A DNA stretch of 64,000 bases from Calycina herbarum. Its lineage: Eukaryota; Ascomycota; Leotiomycetes; Helotiales; Pezizellaceae. The stretch's first letter is position 1, and each line of letters starts with the position of its first letter. The stretch spans positions 48,366 to 112,365 of the forward strand of contig LLEY01000191.1 of the NCBI GenBank assembly GCA_001414485.1, read 5' to 3'. Positions 23,755 to 35,433 of the stretch are shown here, in pieces. A program made the translations under genes and the position numbers. The notes under the pieces were generated by a model. It was not told the DNA's origin. It worked only from the letters and a program-made list of their open reading frames with translations, and searched no databases.

Positions 23755-24733
23755 ATGAACACCACTCCAATCCTCCTCTTAAAAACAAAGTCCATCCCCA
23801 ATGATGGATACCTCGAACAATTCTCCTCCTCTCGCGATGATTTACAATTCGACCCCATCTTCGTGCCCGTGCTGGAGCACCAACTCCAAGATGCGGGCTT
23901 AGATGTAGTGCGGGGTTTACTTCAGAGCAAGTCAATCAGCAGACAGGACAGCGCAAAATATGGGGGCATGATATTTACTTCTCAACGAGCTGTGGAGGCA
24001 TTTGCGAAACTGGTTGAGGAAGGCAGAGGTAGGTAGGCGCTCAATCATCTCCCTTTTCGAGAGCAGCAATTGACAATGTTTATTCACAGGTGACGATACT
24101 TGGCCTCATCTACAAGATATCCCGATATACACCGTCGGCCCAGCCACCTCTCGAGCTTTACGATCGATTCCTCAAACCCCACCATTGAATATTTTCGGAG
24201 CAGAGACAGGGAATGGGGAGGCTCTGGCGCACTATATGCTGGACCATTATGGGGAGTGGTACAAAGACAGAGATACGAAACCCCCTCTACTATTTCTAGT
24301 TGGAGAACAGAGAAGGGATATCATACCCAAAACATTAATGGATCCTACGTTACCCAAAGACCGTTGCATTCAAGTCGACGAACTAGTAGTCTACGGAACA
24401 GGGGTCATGGAATCATTCGAGCAAGATTTCAGACAAGTTCTGGATTCTACGAAAGAAAGGGGCATGAGGTGGGTGGTGGTATTTTCCCCTACTGGGTGCG
24501 AAACAATGCTACGAGTGCTGGGCTTGCTCGAACAGGGTACGGGGAAAGGTAAACCTGGGTGTGGCCTAAGGAACAAGACGCCGGGGACTTTCATTATCAC
24601 TATTGGTCCTACGACACGCGATTTTCTGAAGGACAGCTTTGATTTTGATCCTGATGTCTGCGCGGAGAAACCAAGTCCTGAAGGGCTGCGAGCTGGAATT
24701 GCCAAGTTTCTGTCGGAAATGCCTTCACGATGA
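23755..24733 (+). CDS. HEM4: Uroporphyrinogen-III synthase (haem biosynthesis)
   Basis: Exons 23755-24028 and 24090-24733 join at a phase-1, 61-nt intron to give 305 residues, somewhat longer than the roughly 260-275 of many homologues. The enzyme closes hydroxymethylbilane into uroporphyrinogen III with inversion of ring D. The HemD/HEM4 fold is recognisable: the N-terminal LLKTKS strand, GGMIFTSQRAVEAFAKLVEEG (family T-S-xx-A-V), IPIYTVGPATSRAL, PLLFLVGEQRRDIIPKTL, a central VDELVVYGT, VVVFSPTGCETML, and the closing IITIGPTTRDFL with EKPSPEGL. Sequence conservation is generally low in this family, but the motif order is distinctive. It is divergent from ERV1. Confidence 0.9.
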
Positions 24734-26328
24734 ATATATTCGAGACGGCGGCAAAAAGAGGATGATTGTACGAGTAAATCCCTTTTACGAAATAACAGAG
24801 TTTGAGAAACCCAGAAAAAAACTTCAATAGCGAACCGCTTTGCAGGATCTTGAGGTATGCGCCTTTAAGGGAGGTGATAGGTTAAGGGTGAAAAGCCGAA
24901 TAAGGTAGGTAATGGAAGTGAGCCGTACTCTGCGAACACCCCTTTCTTCCTTACTTTCGGATAATTGCAAATATTATCCGAGGGCTTTTAGGAGAATGCG
25001 GATCCTAACTACTCTAAACCTTCTCGATCAGTACTTTCTATTTTCCTAGATTGCTTCGTACCGAAGTGAAAGTAGGTGTTCGCAGAGTAATGCCCCCTTC
25101 TCTTGCACAAAGTCAAGGGTAGCTTTAGACGGCGGCTTAACTCCCAGTTTATAGCCAGGTTCCGTCTTGGGGCCGTCCTGGCTGTGTTGCTCTTCCCCAA
25201 GGTCCGTTATTCGAGATCGGTGCTCACCTCTTGGTCTTGACCTCGACCCTGAGTTCGTTAAACCTTCCGACTCACATCTTAATGTGTTAAAAAGGAGTGT
25301 TCTAAAGAGACAACCAACTAGCCAGAGGGAAGATTGAGCTAATCATGGATAGGCCCAAAAGGTTTCAGTTCGAAGATATCGGATTTCCCACTGTAGGAGT
25401 CCAGTAGGGCTCTCATAGTGCTGTGTAAGATTGAGGGGGTTGGGGGTAAATTGGGATGAGTGGTGTTTTGGTAAGTAGAGAAACATGAACGAGGAAGGGA
25501 AGAGGGAGGGGGAGGGGATGGCTAAATCAGAAGGAGCTCAGCGACACCTCTCCTGTCGCCCCAGAGCTACCCTTCCATCCAAAGCTTAGGGTAGCTTTGG
25601 GCAGAGACTTGACTTACAGTCAACGCTCCTCATTCTAGTCCGGTTCTGTCTTGAGGTTGTCTCAAGGCTCCCGGTCTAATGCGAGCTAGCTCAGAATATC
25701 CCTTCCAGGCTGTGTACAGGTCCGGGGAGTGCCACCAAAAATATTCACCTTACAGTCTCGAAGGCACCCACTTCCCAATAGTATACAGGAGCCCTGGAAG
25801 AGAAAACCCCTCCCTATTTCTTCTATATTTCTTCTCAAAACAGTATCGTGGGGGTGGCAGTGTTGAATGCGTGTAGTCTTCGTCTGCTGTGAGGTAGTGG
25901 GAGAGGTACCGTCGATGGGTTTCGGGAACTCAATACCGTGTCGCCCGACGAAGGGGAGTCGGTGGAAACGTCCATCTTGCGCTACAAGAAGACTAGGTTC
26001 AATTAATACTCGAACATTTGTAGGAAAGGACTTGGAACTCACCAGGGCAGAAACCACGTCAAGAAATGGCCGAAGTTACCAGAGGGAGATGGCTGGCCAT
26101 CTAAACAAGCTTTGCGTTGTCCTGGTCAACAGGTCACTCCGCAAAGAGGAGTGATGGATTGCCTTTTGAGAGCCCCTCCCAAACACACGGTTCTTTTGCA
26201 GCAGGATTCGCAGATGGAAAGCTTCGCATCGGGGAATAAGCTCAGTTAGACAACGTCCTGCCTAGCCACGTTGGGGTTTGTCAGATTCCGAAAGAGCAGC
26301 GGCGACATACCACGAGAGTGAACGATTG
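24734..26328. other. Gene-poor region with diverged repeats
   Basis: No gene I can support. A 15-bp perfect inverted repeat TACTCTGCGAACACC lies at 24926-24940 and 25075-25089. The stretches around 25115-25190 and 25588-25680 resemble each other (GGGTAGCTTT..., CCGTCTTGGGG versus CTGTCTTGAGG), differing mainly by transitions, so a mutated repeat family is likely. Confidence 0.45.
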
Positions 26329-26853
26329 TTATTTTCTTCTCTCGAGTTCGTAAACTCTTGCCAGGTCGTCTGCCTTGTTGGAGAAGGCGTATGTGTTGAG
26401 CTCGAGAGCGAAAGCAGGCACGCCATTGGGACGTGTTCCTTGACCATAAATTCCTGGGAATCAATTAGCATGGAAGACACAGAAAAACGGGGAAACAGAA
26501 GTGCGCATACCTCCACGACGAATTTTCCAAGCCATCAAGAAGAAGCAGAAAAGAGAGCCTAACCCAAGGCCATCACCCCTTGAAGCTGAACCTACAACCA
26601 TTCGCCACAGTGCCAATGATAGGAAGAATGTGCCAACGAGGAAGAGGCTATTGATTCTCAACGTGGTGTTTCGTTGATGGAATAGTCTTATCGATGCTTC
26701 AACCGTCAGGGGGATGAGTGATGGTGAGCGCCTTGCCCGGGTTCGGGGTCTGGAGATGGGTTGTGTCGACGAGGGAGAAGAAAAAGAAGAAATGTCGATG
26801 TTGTGTTGGAAGGGAAGGAGCGACCCGGAGGTCGTCGTGTTCTCGTTCCTCAA
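26329..26853 (-). CDS. Small predicted membrane protein, 5' end unresolved
   Basis: Minus strand. A coherent two-exon model ends the gene: exon ...26511 and exon 26453-26329, joined by a 57-nt phase-1 intron with a good donor (GTATGC), branch-like CTAAT and CAG. The frame gives a Ser/Arg-rich N-part, then two hydrophobic segments (INSLFLVGTFFLSLALW and LGLGSLFCFFLMAW), and then KIRRGGGIYGQGTRPNGVPAF with a short charged tail ending ELERRK. No ATG opens the frame: it is open back to a TTG at 26853 with a stop just beyond. An upstream exon or a non-ATG start is therefore needed. I do not recognise the family. Listed because splice logic and membrane segments look real. Confidence 0.4.
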
Positions 26854-28863
26854 TCAGACTTCCAGGTTGGGACTAAGTCGTTCCTTCCCTCGTCGACGCA
26901 CGTCGGCAAGACTTGCTTCGTTGCTTCTTTTCTTCTTTTCTTCTTTTGCAAGAGAGCCCCAAAGGAGATCGTCCACCAGATAAGATATGATATTTCTGAC
27001 AAGGGAGGTGGCGAAAAAGCTGGGACAAGGAGTTTGAGTTCGGGTGTTGGGGTGTTGGGGTGTTAGGCTCAATGAACCATGGTCGTTCCTTCCTTGCGTA
27101 AGAGAAACGACCTTTTCTCCATACTCAAGACTAGGTCGCTCCTTTCTTGCTGATGCTTTCCCTCTCCCACCTCCGACGAGCTGGTAGCTACACGCGAGGC
27201 GACAGAGGATGTTCCAACCTCGATGGAGCAATTTTCTCCTGCTCTCCTTCCCTCTGCGAAGAACTGGGCGCACCAAAACATCCTCTCCGTCCTCCCAACT
27301 CACTCCAACACCTCAACTCGAACCGTCTTTCTATACTTCTTCCCCGCTTGATGCGCTCCTATCGACCATAAACTAGGATTTGCAAGATGCCCATTCCTTG
27401 CTCTCCGGTACCCTCATTTGCGAATTGTTCCCGGTCAATTGGAGCTGTTGTTGGAACAGTTTAGGAGAATTAGGAAACCAGTCTATTAAACGTATTTGGA
27501 GAATAACTGTAATGGACCTGTACTGTTTTGTACAATTGCTCAAGGAGGTGACGGAGAGAGTGTAAATGTCACATATGGAAAGCCGATCTTTGGAGATGCT
27601 TCAGAAGATTCATCTAGTTGGTAAAAGTAGGAACCTTGAAAGATTACTTGTTGAGGTGAGTAATCATTTCGAGCTCTAACTTGGGAGAACGGACTCCTTT
27701 GCAGACAACCTTGAACTAATCTCTCGCTAAACCGTGGATCCACCCCCATATTGCACTTATCAACTTGTAAACAAAAAGCACGTGAGTGGCATTCAAAGGG
27801 GAAGAACTATGTTAATTACGAATGCTCTCTTTTTTTTTAAAAAAAAAAGAAAGAGAGAAAGGCAGTTCACAGGTAACCTACAAATAGCTCGACTTTCTTT
27901 CTACAAGATCTTTCTGCAAGATCTTTCTACAAGATGTGAGTATTAGTAGATAACCTACAAATAACTGGAATTATTACTATGGTGCAAATCATAAGTACCC
28001 TACGAACAGCCCAAAATTACCAATAGCTATCCCTGGGTAACCTACAAATAGATATATTTCCAGATGATAGCAGTATTTACAGGTAACCCATGAATAGCTA
28101 GATAAGTAGTACTCATTAGGAGTTCGTTCTCCGGCTTTCAGACACAAATAGGCGGGTTGGCTAACAAGTTACTTCCATCTTGACAGGGTTTCCGATATCT
28201 CTTGGATCGACCCTTCTTCGGAAGGGCTTCTCCCCCTTTCCCTGTTTCAAGATCCCAACAACTTCATATGCAGGTCCAACTCTAAGCCGCATCTGTACAT
28301 TGTTGGGTACATATCTGTGGTGTGGGGCGCGGGGGAAGGTTGAAGTTTTGCCAGTCAGTATGTAATGGTCTTGACCTCTCCCCAAAGCGGAAGTTGGGAC
28401 TTTTGCTACTTCTGCTTCGTCTTTTTTAGGTGGCGCGTTTCTAGATTTTTCCTCTCTCGATGGAGTATCGGTTGGTTTTCATCTATTTCTCAGGCCAATT
28501 GAAAACTGCTTCGCTTCTAATTCCATAATTCTCTCAATCGAGAGCTCATAAAAATGTGGTGAAGTCTGCAAAATAATGATGCCTCGCGTCGCGTTTACCT
28601 CCTTGCCATGGAAAATAAAAGCGTCAGTAAATCTCTTCGTTACTTTCCATTGTTCTAGCTTCCTAGGGTAATTCAAGGTATTAAGCGTAACTAAAGTTGA
28701 TTGTTTAAATTATTCCAGATGTTTGGGATAATTTAGTTGAATTAACCTAGATCGCTGGAACAACGAGTGTTTACTGCCGCTTTTACATTGTCCATCGCGA
28801 ACCCCTAGTTACAACAATTCACCTTCGATCTTGCGACTTCTTCTCAACTAAAACATACTCAAA
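26854..28863. other. Gene-poor region with microsatellite and array
   Basis: No supported gene. It contains a TTCTTTTC-type microsatellite (about 26922-26948), a T-run/A-run inverted repeat near 27825-27860, and a five-copy dispersed repeat (27872-28098). A frame on the minus strand near 28161-28385 faintly resembles an SH3-like strand pattern but is not convincing. Confidence 0.45.
27872..28098 (+). repeat. Five interspersed copies of GGTAACCTACAAATAGCT
   Basis: Copies start near 27872, 27949, 27994, 28035 and 28081. Units are about 18 bp, separated by unlike spacers of roughly 23-60 bp. The first and fourth are nearly identical over GGTAACCTACAAATAG; the others carry two to five changes. 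The spacers do not match each other, so this is not a simple tandem repeat, and spacing is too irregular for a CRISPR, which fungal nuclei lack anyway. Confidence 0.7.
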
Positions 28864-29717
28864 ATGGCATTGAATCTGCCCGCCGATTCCCCTCGATATC
28901 ACTCTCGTCTAGATGATATTATCACTCGCGTACACACTGATGAACAGCCAAGAGTCCCAATGTGCTTTGTCAGGACGGCCATCCTCGACAAGTTCTTCTC
29001 CGAGCTTCGTGCATCCCTACTCCTCTTTAGCGACCAGCGGCATCAGGCTCGCTCTCAAGCTGAGTGGAATGTCGCCATTTCATGGTGTAAGTTCCATTAT
29101 TCGCCCTATAGATATATTGTTAACTTTGACTAGTAGGTTATGAACGTGCTTTGACTATCGTTGGGGAGAGGCCACGTCCAATGACACCCCTAGAGCAGAT
29201 CGAAAGCCAAGACGAAGATTATACTTGCAAATTCGTTGAGCGAAAACTCGCTGCATTTTCCGAAGCGCAATTCGAAAACGAAACTTTTAAAAACGCTTTC
29301 CGGCGCGTATATGCAGAGGTTCTTTCGTTTGATTATATGAACAACCACTTTCAAGCCACTCTTGTTCCAGCCTCGGAAAATAGTTTTTCTGCTCCAGCTA
29401 TGCAAGCTGCTTCATCCACACCGCAATCGCAAGCCCAGCACGCAAATACGTCTCTTGGTTCAGCTAGACACACCTTTTCATCTCGAACGCAATCCCACGC
29501 CGAACGCGCTCTTGAGTCAGCTAGGCAAGCTGCTGCAGCTGCGACTCAATTCAATCCTCGAATTCAACTTGCTTCTTCTCGGGAAGAGGCCCAGATTGAG
29601 CCCCCAACACCATGCAGAACCCACGAGGAAGATCCCATCCTATCCAATCGCATTCGGTATCCAGTCCGGTCTCACAATCCCAGAACACAGTACAACGGTG
29701 TCGAGTTTGGAAAATGA
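28864..29717 (+). CDS. Hypothetical protein, Ala/Gln/Ser-rich C-terminal half
   Basis: Two exons, 28864-29086 and 29134-29717, give 268 residues. The 47-nt intron has a good donor (GTAAGT, phase 1) and a tandem acceptor TAGTAG, so a second form beginning at 29137 lacks one codon. The ATG is preceded by an AAAATGG context and a CT/CA-rich leader. The N-terminal 120 residues look globular and mixed-charge (LDDIITRVHTDEQPRVPMCFVR, YERALTIVGERPRPMTPLEQIE). After residue about 150 the sequence becomes Ala/Gln/Ser-rich with repeated xxSARxA-like blocks (LGSARHTF, LESARQAA, LASSREEA), likely helical or disordered. I recognise no domain. The clean splice logic argues for a real gene. Confidence 0.55.
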
Positions 29718-30546
29718 ATAAGGGTGTAACTGTTCAATTGTTCCGCACCTCGATGCATTGGTTGATCCCTCTCGTTGAACGCTTCCAGCACATACTGAGC
29801 CTTTGCTTGGACTGGCAGAATTTACGAGCCGTTCTACCCATCTACGTCACAACTTTTACGGGACTCAAAGCCGAAACAGAATCTCACGCTGGAAAGGTTC
29901 ATAGCTAGAAGTAGGAATGAAAGGATGATTCACTCTATTCAGCTTCCCAACCCCGTGATAAACGTGAGATAGCTTCGCTTCATCAGAGATTCAGGAATGA
30001 CTCTTCGTATAAATCACCTTCTTATTACTCTAATCTTTCTCAGGCAATTATAGCCATTTTACAAGAAGGCGAAGAATAATTAAAACCTCAACTAATTCTT
30101 CCAGATCTTTTGGATAATGCTTTTGTAAAGAGCCGTTGCTACACTACTGTATGTATGCGGGGAGTGATGCCCCGACCTTCTATACTTTTCTAGTCTTCTC
30201 GTATTTCCCCTCGTGTAAATCTCGGTCTATTTACTGTGATACATGTCAACTGAGTACTTTGTTTGTTTACAGTCAACAATCTTATCCTGCTAAAGTTCAG
30301 CTATCCAGCCAGTAGCCGTTGGAAATAATGAGTGTCCGCTTATTTTCTTTCTATTTGACTTTAGCCGCTATCAAAATTCAAGCCCCCTTTTACCGTCGGC
30401 TGTAAAATCCGAGTCACGAGTTTTTGACCCTTCTTCAGTAAGGATGCGTGTCATCAAAACCACCTCGAAACAAGAAAAATAAAAAACATCCCCTCTCTCG
30501 TCTTCGCACCAACGACAGATGAACACTCCCAATTAAGTAAGGTACC
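29718..30546. other. Intergenic region before the SET-domain gene
   Basis: No gene seen. The sequence is AT-rich apart from a CT-rich leader in the last 100 bases. Confidence 0.5.
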
Positions 30547-32880
30547 ATGACACAAACTACAGATGACGAGCCCATAAACACCTATGAAATCTCACCGGAT
30601 CGTCAAAAGGCCGAGCACCAACTTTCAAGATCTCTCACTGGCGAGAGAGCCTCACTGAAAAACATAAAGGATGAGATTATCAAACAACATTATCAAAATC
30701 TCCAACACATCGAGGCAGTGACACAAGACCCAAGTTCGAAATGGACAAAGCAAATTGTGCTTCCAGTCGCATATCCACCTTCAATAACTCCTTTGGATGA
30801 ATTAAACCAGGTAGGTACCACTAATCCCCAGTTTTTACTCCAGAAATGAACACAGCAAGACTAACGGATTCTAGATTTCCTTCTCCGATATAAAACTAGA
30901 AACTCACCACCGTGGTACTTTCATAACAGCAACGACAATAACAACCCCCTACAACTTCTCCAACATCACAACAATCATCCAAGAAGCCTCAACAGCCATC
31001 GCGATTCTTCTCCTCAACTTTCAAGATGACACTACATCGCCTCTACCACAAAACAGCACAATAGCAATTAAAGAGCCCTACGTCCAATTTAGCTCAGAAA
31101 ACGGCTACATCGTCCGCGTCGACCACCCAAGCGACATCGCCGTTCTCCGAGGCGACGACCCAGCCGTAAATCTAATGCTAGAATCCGTACAAACAAAAAA
31201 AGAAATCAGTCCCCAAGAATGGAAGATGGAAGGCGATAAAGCCTTCGTACAGAAGAAATACGGTACTGCCATTGAATGTTACACACAAGCACTAGCTATC
31301 CCTTCCGACAACTCCACTTTCACACAAGACACTTACCATAAGCGCTCTTTTGCGAATCTACTGTCGGAGCACTTCCACCCGGCTATTCAAGATGCTCTTT
31401 CTTCCTGCAATAACACGGTGCAAGATTCACGATCTCATTTTACAGCCGCTCGAGCTGCTTACTCCCTTGCTTTATATTCCGAAAGCAAGACTTACCTAGA
31501 GAGAGCCTTGGAACTAACACCCGATGACACCAAACCCCAGAAAGAGTTGAACAAAGTAAAACTCCGCCTTGAAGAGCAAGAGAACGGAAATTACAACTTC
31601 CCACCAATGTTCTCAAATCATCAAAAGAAAGGGAAAGTCTACCTCGACCACGCAAATTTTACCTCCAACATCGAAATTCGACAAACTCCCCACGCAGGCC
31701 GCGGACTCTTCACAAGAAAAGACGTCGAACCGGGAGAAATTCTCCTCGTGGAAAAAGCTTTCTGTTTACCAGATTTCTACACCGGGATTGATGAGGAAAG
31801 TGAGATCGAGTTGTATAATTTCAACAACAACTCAAGGACACAGAAGACTTCTCAAGCAATGCTGTTTCTGAAAGTAGTTCAGGAGTTGTACAAGCATCCC
31901 CATTTATGTTCGGAGTTTTTTAAGCTTGATGGCGGTGGGTACGAAAGAAGTGGGAAAGAAGGAAAGTTAGTTGATGGGGTCCCTGTAATTGATTCGTAAG
32001 TTTCCCCCTTTCCCCCCCTTTCCTCTAAGGTTTAACAAACCTACCAAGCTTCCTGATCGAGTCCATCCGAAACCTCAACTCCTTTTCCTCCCCCCTCCTC
32101 TCAAGAAACCTCCTCAAACGCGCATGTCCCTTATCGGAAACCAACCTCACCTCGGGAATCTGGCTCAAAGCTTCTTACACAAATCACTCTTGTATCCCCA
32201 ACTGCGCGCGAGCATTCATTGGCGATATCATGATCGTCCGGTCGCTACACGCAATCCCAAAAGATACCGAAATAACGCACTCCTATATTTCGCCCGATGC
32301 CTCGGCTTTATATCGCCGAACTATTTTCCCAACGACTTGGAGTTTTATCTGTACCTGTAACCTTTGTACGGGTGAAGCGAGATCTGTGGATTTGAGACAT
32401 GAGGAGAGGGTAGAACTAGCGAGGAAGATTAACCTCGAAACGGGGAAATGGAATCCCAATTCTGGTTCGGTTTCGGGTACGAAAGTTAGGATGATCGAGA
32501 GGATGATGTTGAAATTGGAAGGGATGTATGAGGAGGAGGTCTATAGTGACCTTCCGAGGTTGTTACTTGTGAATCCTGGGATTTGGTTGATGGAAGTGTA
32601 TCGTGCGGGTGAGAATTACAGGAAGATAGTTAAGTTGGCTTTGGGCGTGCTTAGGAATTTTGGTTTTGGAACTGTAGATGGAGGGAAGGTGGATTTGAAG
32701 TGGGAGAATGGAATTGTGAATACGGATGCTTTTAATGCTCTTAGGTGTGCTTTAGAAGGATATGAGGCTTTGGGAAAGGCGGAACTGGCGAGTAAGTGTA
32801 GGGAAGGAGCGAGGAGGATGTTTCTTGTGCTCTCTGGTTCTGAGGTTGGGATGGAGGAGTTCTTGAAAAGTGAAGAATGA
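30547..32880 (+). CDS. TPR and SET domain protein (SMYD-like putative lysine methyltransferase)
   Basis: Exons 30547-30810, 30875-31995 and 32049-32880 join in frame (introns 64 and 53 nt) to 738 residues. TPR-like helices span about residues 200-315 (GDKAFVQKKYGTAIECYTQAL, YHKRSFANLLSEHF..., YLERALELTPDD). A SET domain follows: RQTPHAGRGLFTRKDVEPGE at about 355, an insert, then SYTNHSCIPNCAR around 507 with the cofactor-binding NHSC. The substrate-side ISPDAS strand is present where many homologues read Y. A post-SET zinc-binding FICTCNLC comes after. No MYND finger is visible. The arrangement TPR then SET is common in ascomycetes; the substrate is unknown. The second splice restores SFLIESIRNLN, which bridges the two SET halves, so it is well supported. 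Confidence 0.85.
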
Positions 32881-33648
32881 TCGGATGTCCTGACAAATTA
32901 TTGCGAGCAATTATTTCAAAGTAAATAATTCTCCGTAACTAACTCCGAGCTGAGCAAGTAGTTCCGAATAACTAACAAGTCCGAGAGAAACCCGAGAGAT
33001 GAATAAATCCGAAAGTACTGTGTAGCCTTTTTTGACGAGTAAGCCACTAGTGAGCTGCTAGTAAGCTACTGGAAATTATCAGTCACTCACGTGATAGTTA
33101 CCCCTCTTTTCCCCTTTTCAGATTGAGGTGAGTTTGTTGGGTGATGGGATATCAGGTCTGTCATGCAGAAACGAATGAGAAACCAAGGCATAAGTGGAGA
33201 AAATATTTGTGATACAAGTATTTTCTTGTTTGTTTTAATACATGTGTACGATAATGAGTCCCATGAGGTGTTTCTCAACCAGTCCTTCTAAAGTTAAACA
33301 CCCTGGGTATATGGAGATCCGTCTTGCAAGCCCTCCTTTTACCTTAAGACAGTCCGCAGCACGTATTACCCAACGCAATCCTACTAAAAAGTCTCCAGAG
33401 GCCAGGGTCTACTTAATCAACATTCCGGGCATCCGCCTATATTTTTCTTTTCTTTTTATAATTTTTCTACGTCGTGTTAACCATACATTGCCATACATTG
33501 CAGGTTTTGCCACTCGTCGGTCGCGCGTAAAAGGGTAATAATGTAGTTTTACTATATCGGGAATAACAGCAATTCTTTGCTTTATTTGGAAACGGGGTTA
33601 CGTAGTTCTGCACCAAGTATATTATACAATTAAACCCATTCATACGAT
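32881..33648. other. Intergenic region with TCCGA/GAGTAAGC words
   Basis: No gene. 32930-33012 is rich in CCGAG and TTCCGAA words, and 33037-33067 holds GAGTAAGCC, TAGTGAGCT and TAGTAAGCT, related to the 8.45 kb array. Confidence 0.5.
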
Positions 33649-34782
33649 CTACAGCAAGACCCTACTTACACCCGGAACTCTCACGAGCCCCCAAGCAACT
33701 CCCCAACTACCCAAAGCCCCTAACGTACCACAAACAACACTTTTCCCCACAGCACTAATTTTCAACCCCTCACAAGCAGACTGAACACCCACACATACAA
33801 CAGGATGTACCAGAAACGCAGCATATGAATATTGCCCTACACCACCCCAACGTCTCCTACCCCATTCCTTCCTTTCAAATAACCTCATAAGACTAGTTCC
33901 AATCAATAACCCGGTACTCTCGTTCCAGACCGCATACGAGATAGATACCGGGTTGAGAGAAGTGCTTAAAGAAGCAAGGGAATAGGATCCGGGATGTGCT
34001 CTTAACAAGCCGATAATACTATAACCAGAAAGGACACTGGTAGCCAAAAGTGTAGCATTTCGTCTTTTGCTCAGGGGAAGAGGGCGTGGAGAATTTGATT
34101 GTGATGAGCGTGTTCCTAAGATATAAGCGATGAGGTATTGTGGGAAGTATCCAGGCTGCACATTCAACGGTGCGAATATTTTCTGTGCCGGACTTGGAAT
34201 ACGGAGTAGCAAGATTGCTGATATATTCAATGCCATTATGGGCCAGACTCCAAGGTTGGGAAGAGATAGTGGAGGTAAAAGCGAGTAAGCCGTGTCGAAA
34301 AGTAAAAGAAGCGAGGAATACCACACGGGGCCTCTGACGCCCCTCATCATCTTCCAATGTCCCAATAAGACATCAAGGAAATTTACGTTCTCGCCTCGGA
34401 TAGCTCTCATAGCAGCAATTTGTGATGGGAGTCCGAAGAAGGTGTAGACCATGACAGGAATTCCTAGTTTCAGCCATTTTGTTTTGAGGAATCCCCGGGT
34501 TGATTTCCTTCGCTTGAGGGATTGGGAAGACATTTTGCCGGATAGATAAAAGAATAAACCCATGAAGTAGGTTTGGTTGATGGCATTGAACGTTGTAATG
34601 ATAAGTGAGGAGCCTTGGACATGTTGGGGGGAAATGTATTGCCAGCTGCCGAGACCGCCATAGGGTATTGAGGTATGGTGGAATATGACCAGGATGGTGA
34701 GAATGGTACGGAGGTTGTCAAAGTGGTAGAGTCGTTCTGTACCCGAGTTGGTATCTGTAGGTTTGGAGTTGGTTTGTCCCAT
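33649..34782 (-). CDS. Acyltransferase family 3 integral membrane protein
   Basis: Single exon, 377 residues, minus strand. The protein has the acyltransferase-3 pattern: an N-terminal YHFDNLRTILTILVIFHHTSIPYGG helix with the conserved His, FFYLSGKMSS at the second helix, the RKSTRGFLKTKWLKLGIPVMVYTF block, VWYSSLLLLFDTAY, and several further hydrophobic helices (about nine to ten in all) ending VGQYSYAAFLVHPVV. These proteins acylate carbohydrates, lipids or secondary metabolites at membranes; the substrate here cannot be told. The N-terminus MGQTNSKP fits the Gly2/Ser6 pattern for N-myristoylation, unusual for a polytopic protein (my observation, not tested). The ATG at 34780-34782 is used because upstream frame is not homologous-looking. 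Confidence 0.85.
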   Translation of the reverse strand: MGQTNSKPTDTNSGTERLYHFDNLRTILTILVIFHHTSIPYGGLGSWQYISPQHVQGSSLIITTFNAINQTYFMGLFFYLSGKMSSQSLKRRKSTRGFLKTKWLKLGIPVMVYTFFGLPSQIAAMRAIRGENVNFLDVLLGHWKMMRGVRGPVWYSSLLLLFDTAYSLLPPLSLPNLGVWPIMALNISAILLLRIPSPAQKIFAPLNVQPGYFPQYLIAYILGTRSSQSNSPRPLPLSKRRNATLLATSVLSGYSIIGLLRAHPGSYSLASLSTSLNPVSISYAVWNESTGLLIGTSLMRLFERKEWGRRRWGGVGQYSYAAFLVHPVVCVGVQSACEGLKISAVGKSVVCGTLGALGSWGVAWGLVRVPGVSRVLL

Positions 34783-35433
34783 CGTTGGTCGTAAAATAGA
34801 AAAGGTACTGGAAGCGAGGTATGGTGGAATTGGGTGGTAACTTGCAACCCAAAATGGGAATGGAAGTTATGTGGAAGAGCCTACTCTGTAGAGTTAGTCA
34901 GCACTCAGAAGTGGGATGAGATATCTCACAGACAATGAGTTCGCTTGTCAAGGCAGCGATCAAAGTCATTTTGAACTTTTTGTTCAAAAGAACATAAACT
35001 GAGTAATTTTAGAATAGGAAAGCTAATTGAATACCTTTTCGGGCAACCTGGACAAAGACCCTGTCACGTGTTGATAAATCCGTTCGGCTACAGAGATTCC
35101 AACCTTATGATAACATATGTCGCGTTCTTCGTTGGCTAATGAGATTCGTTACGAGCTGATTAGATTACCGAGGAGCCAACTTTCTAGAGCATGCAGAGTA
35201 TGACGTTGACGATGAAGCTTGCTACTTAAAGTGCGCCTTCTAATGTGCGGGAAACTGGAACATCATTTTTTTCCAGGCAGAAAACATCCATCATGCATCT
35301 CTATCCTGAAACCAAAGCAATTGCTTCTCTCCCACCGCCACTCGAATCACCACGAAAATATTGATTTCATATACGGAGTACAACAGTGCCCGATAAGGAT
35401 TCAACCGAAACACTACCAACCTACTATGAGTTA
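34783..35433. other. Intergenic region, acyltransferase to small membrane protein
   Basis: No additional gene seen. The frame of the next gene is open upstream of its first ATG back to about 35386, so its true start may lie in here behind an undetected intron. Confidence 0.45.

Noticed and set aside
25686..26057. Minus-strand frame containing GRFHRLPFVGRHGIEFPKP
   Set aside because: No ATG, no recognisable family, and neighbouring frames look equally plausible; left unannotated.
27872..28098. CRISPR-like reading of the five-copy repeat
   Set aside because: Nuclear fungal DNA, irregular spacers and imperfect repeats; no cas genes.
28161..28385. Minus-strand frame with an SH3-like pattern (VQMRLRVGPAYEVVG)
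   Set aside because: Too short, no ATG, flanks not coding; resemblance may be chance.
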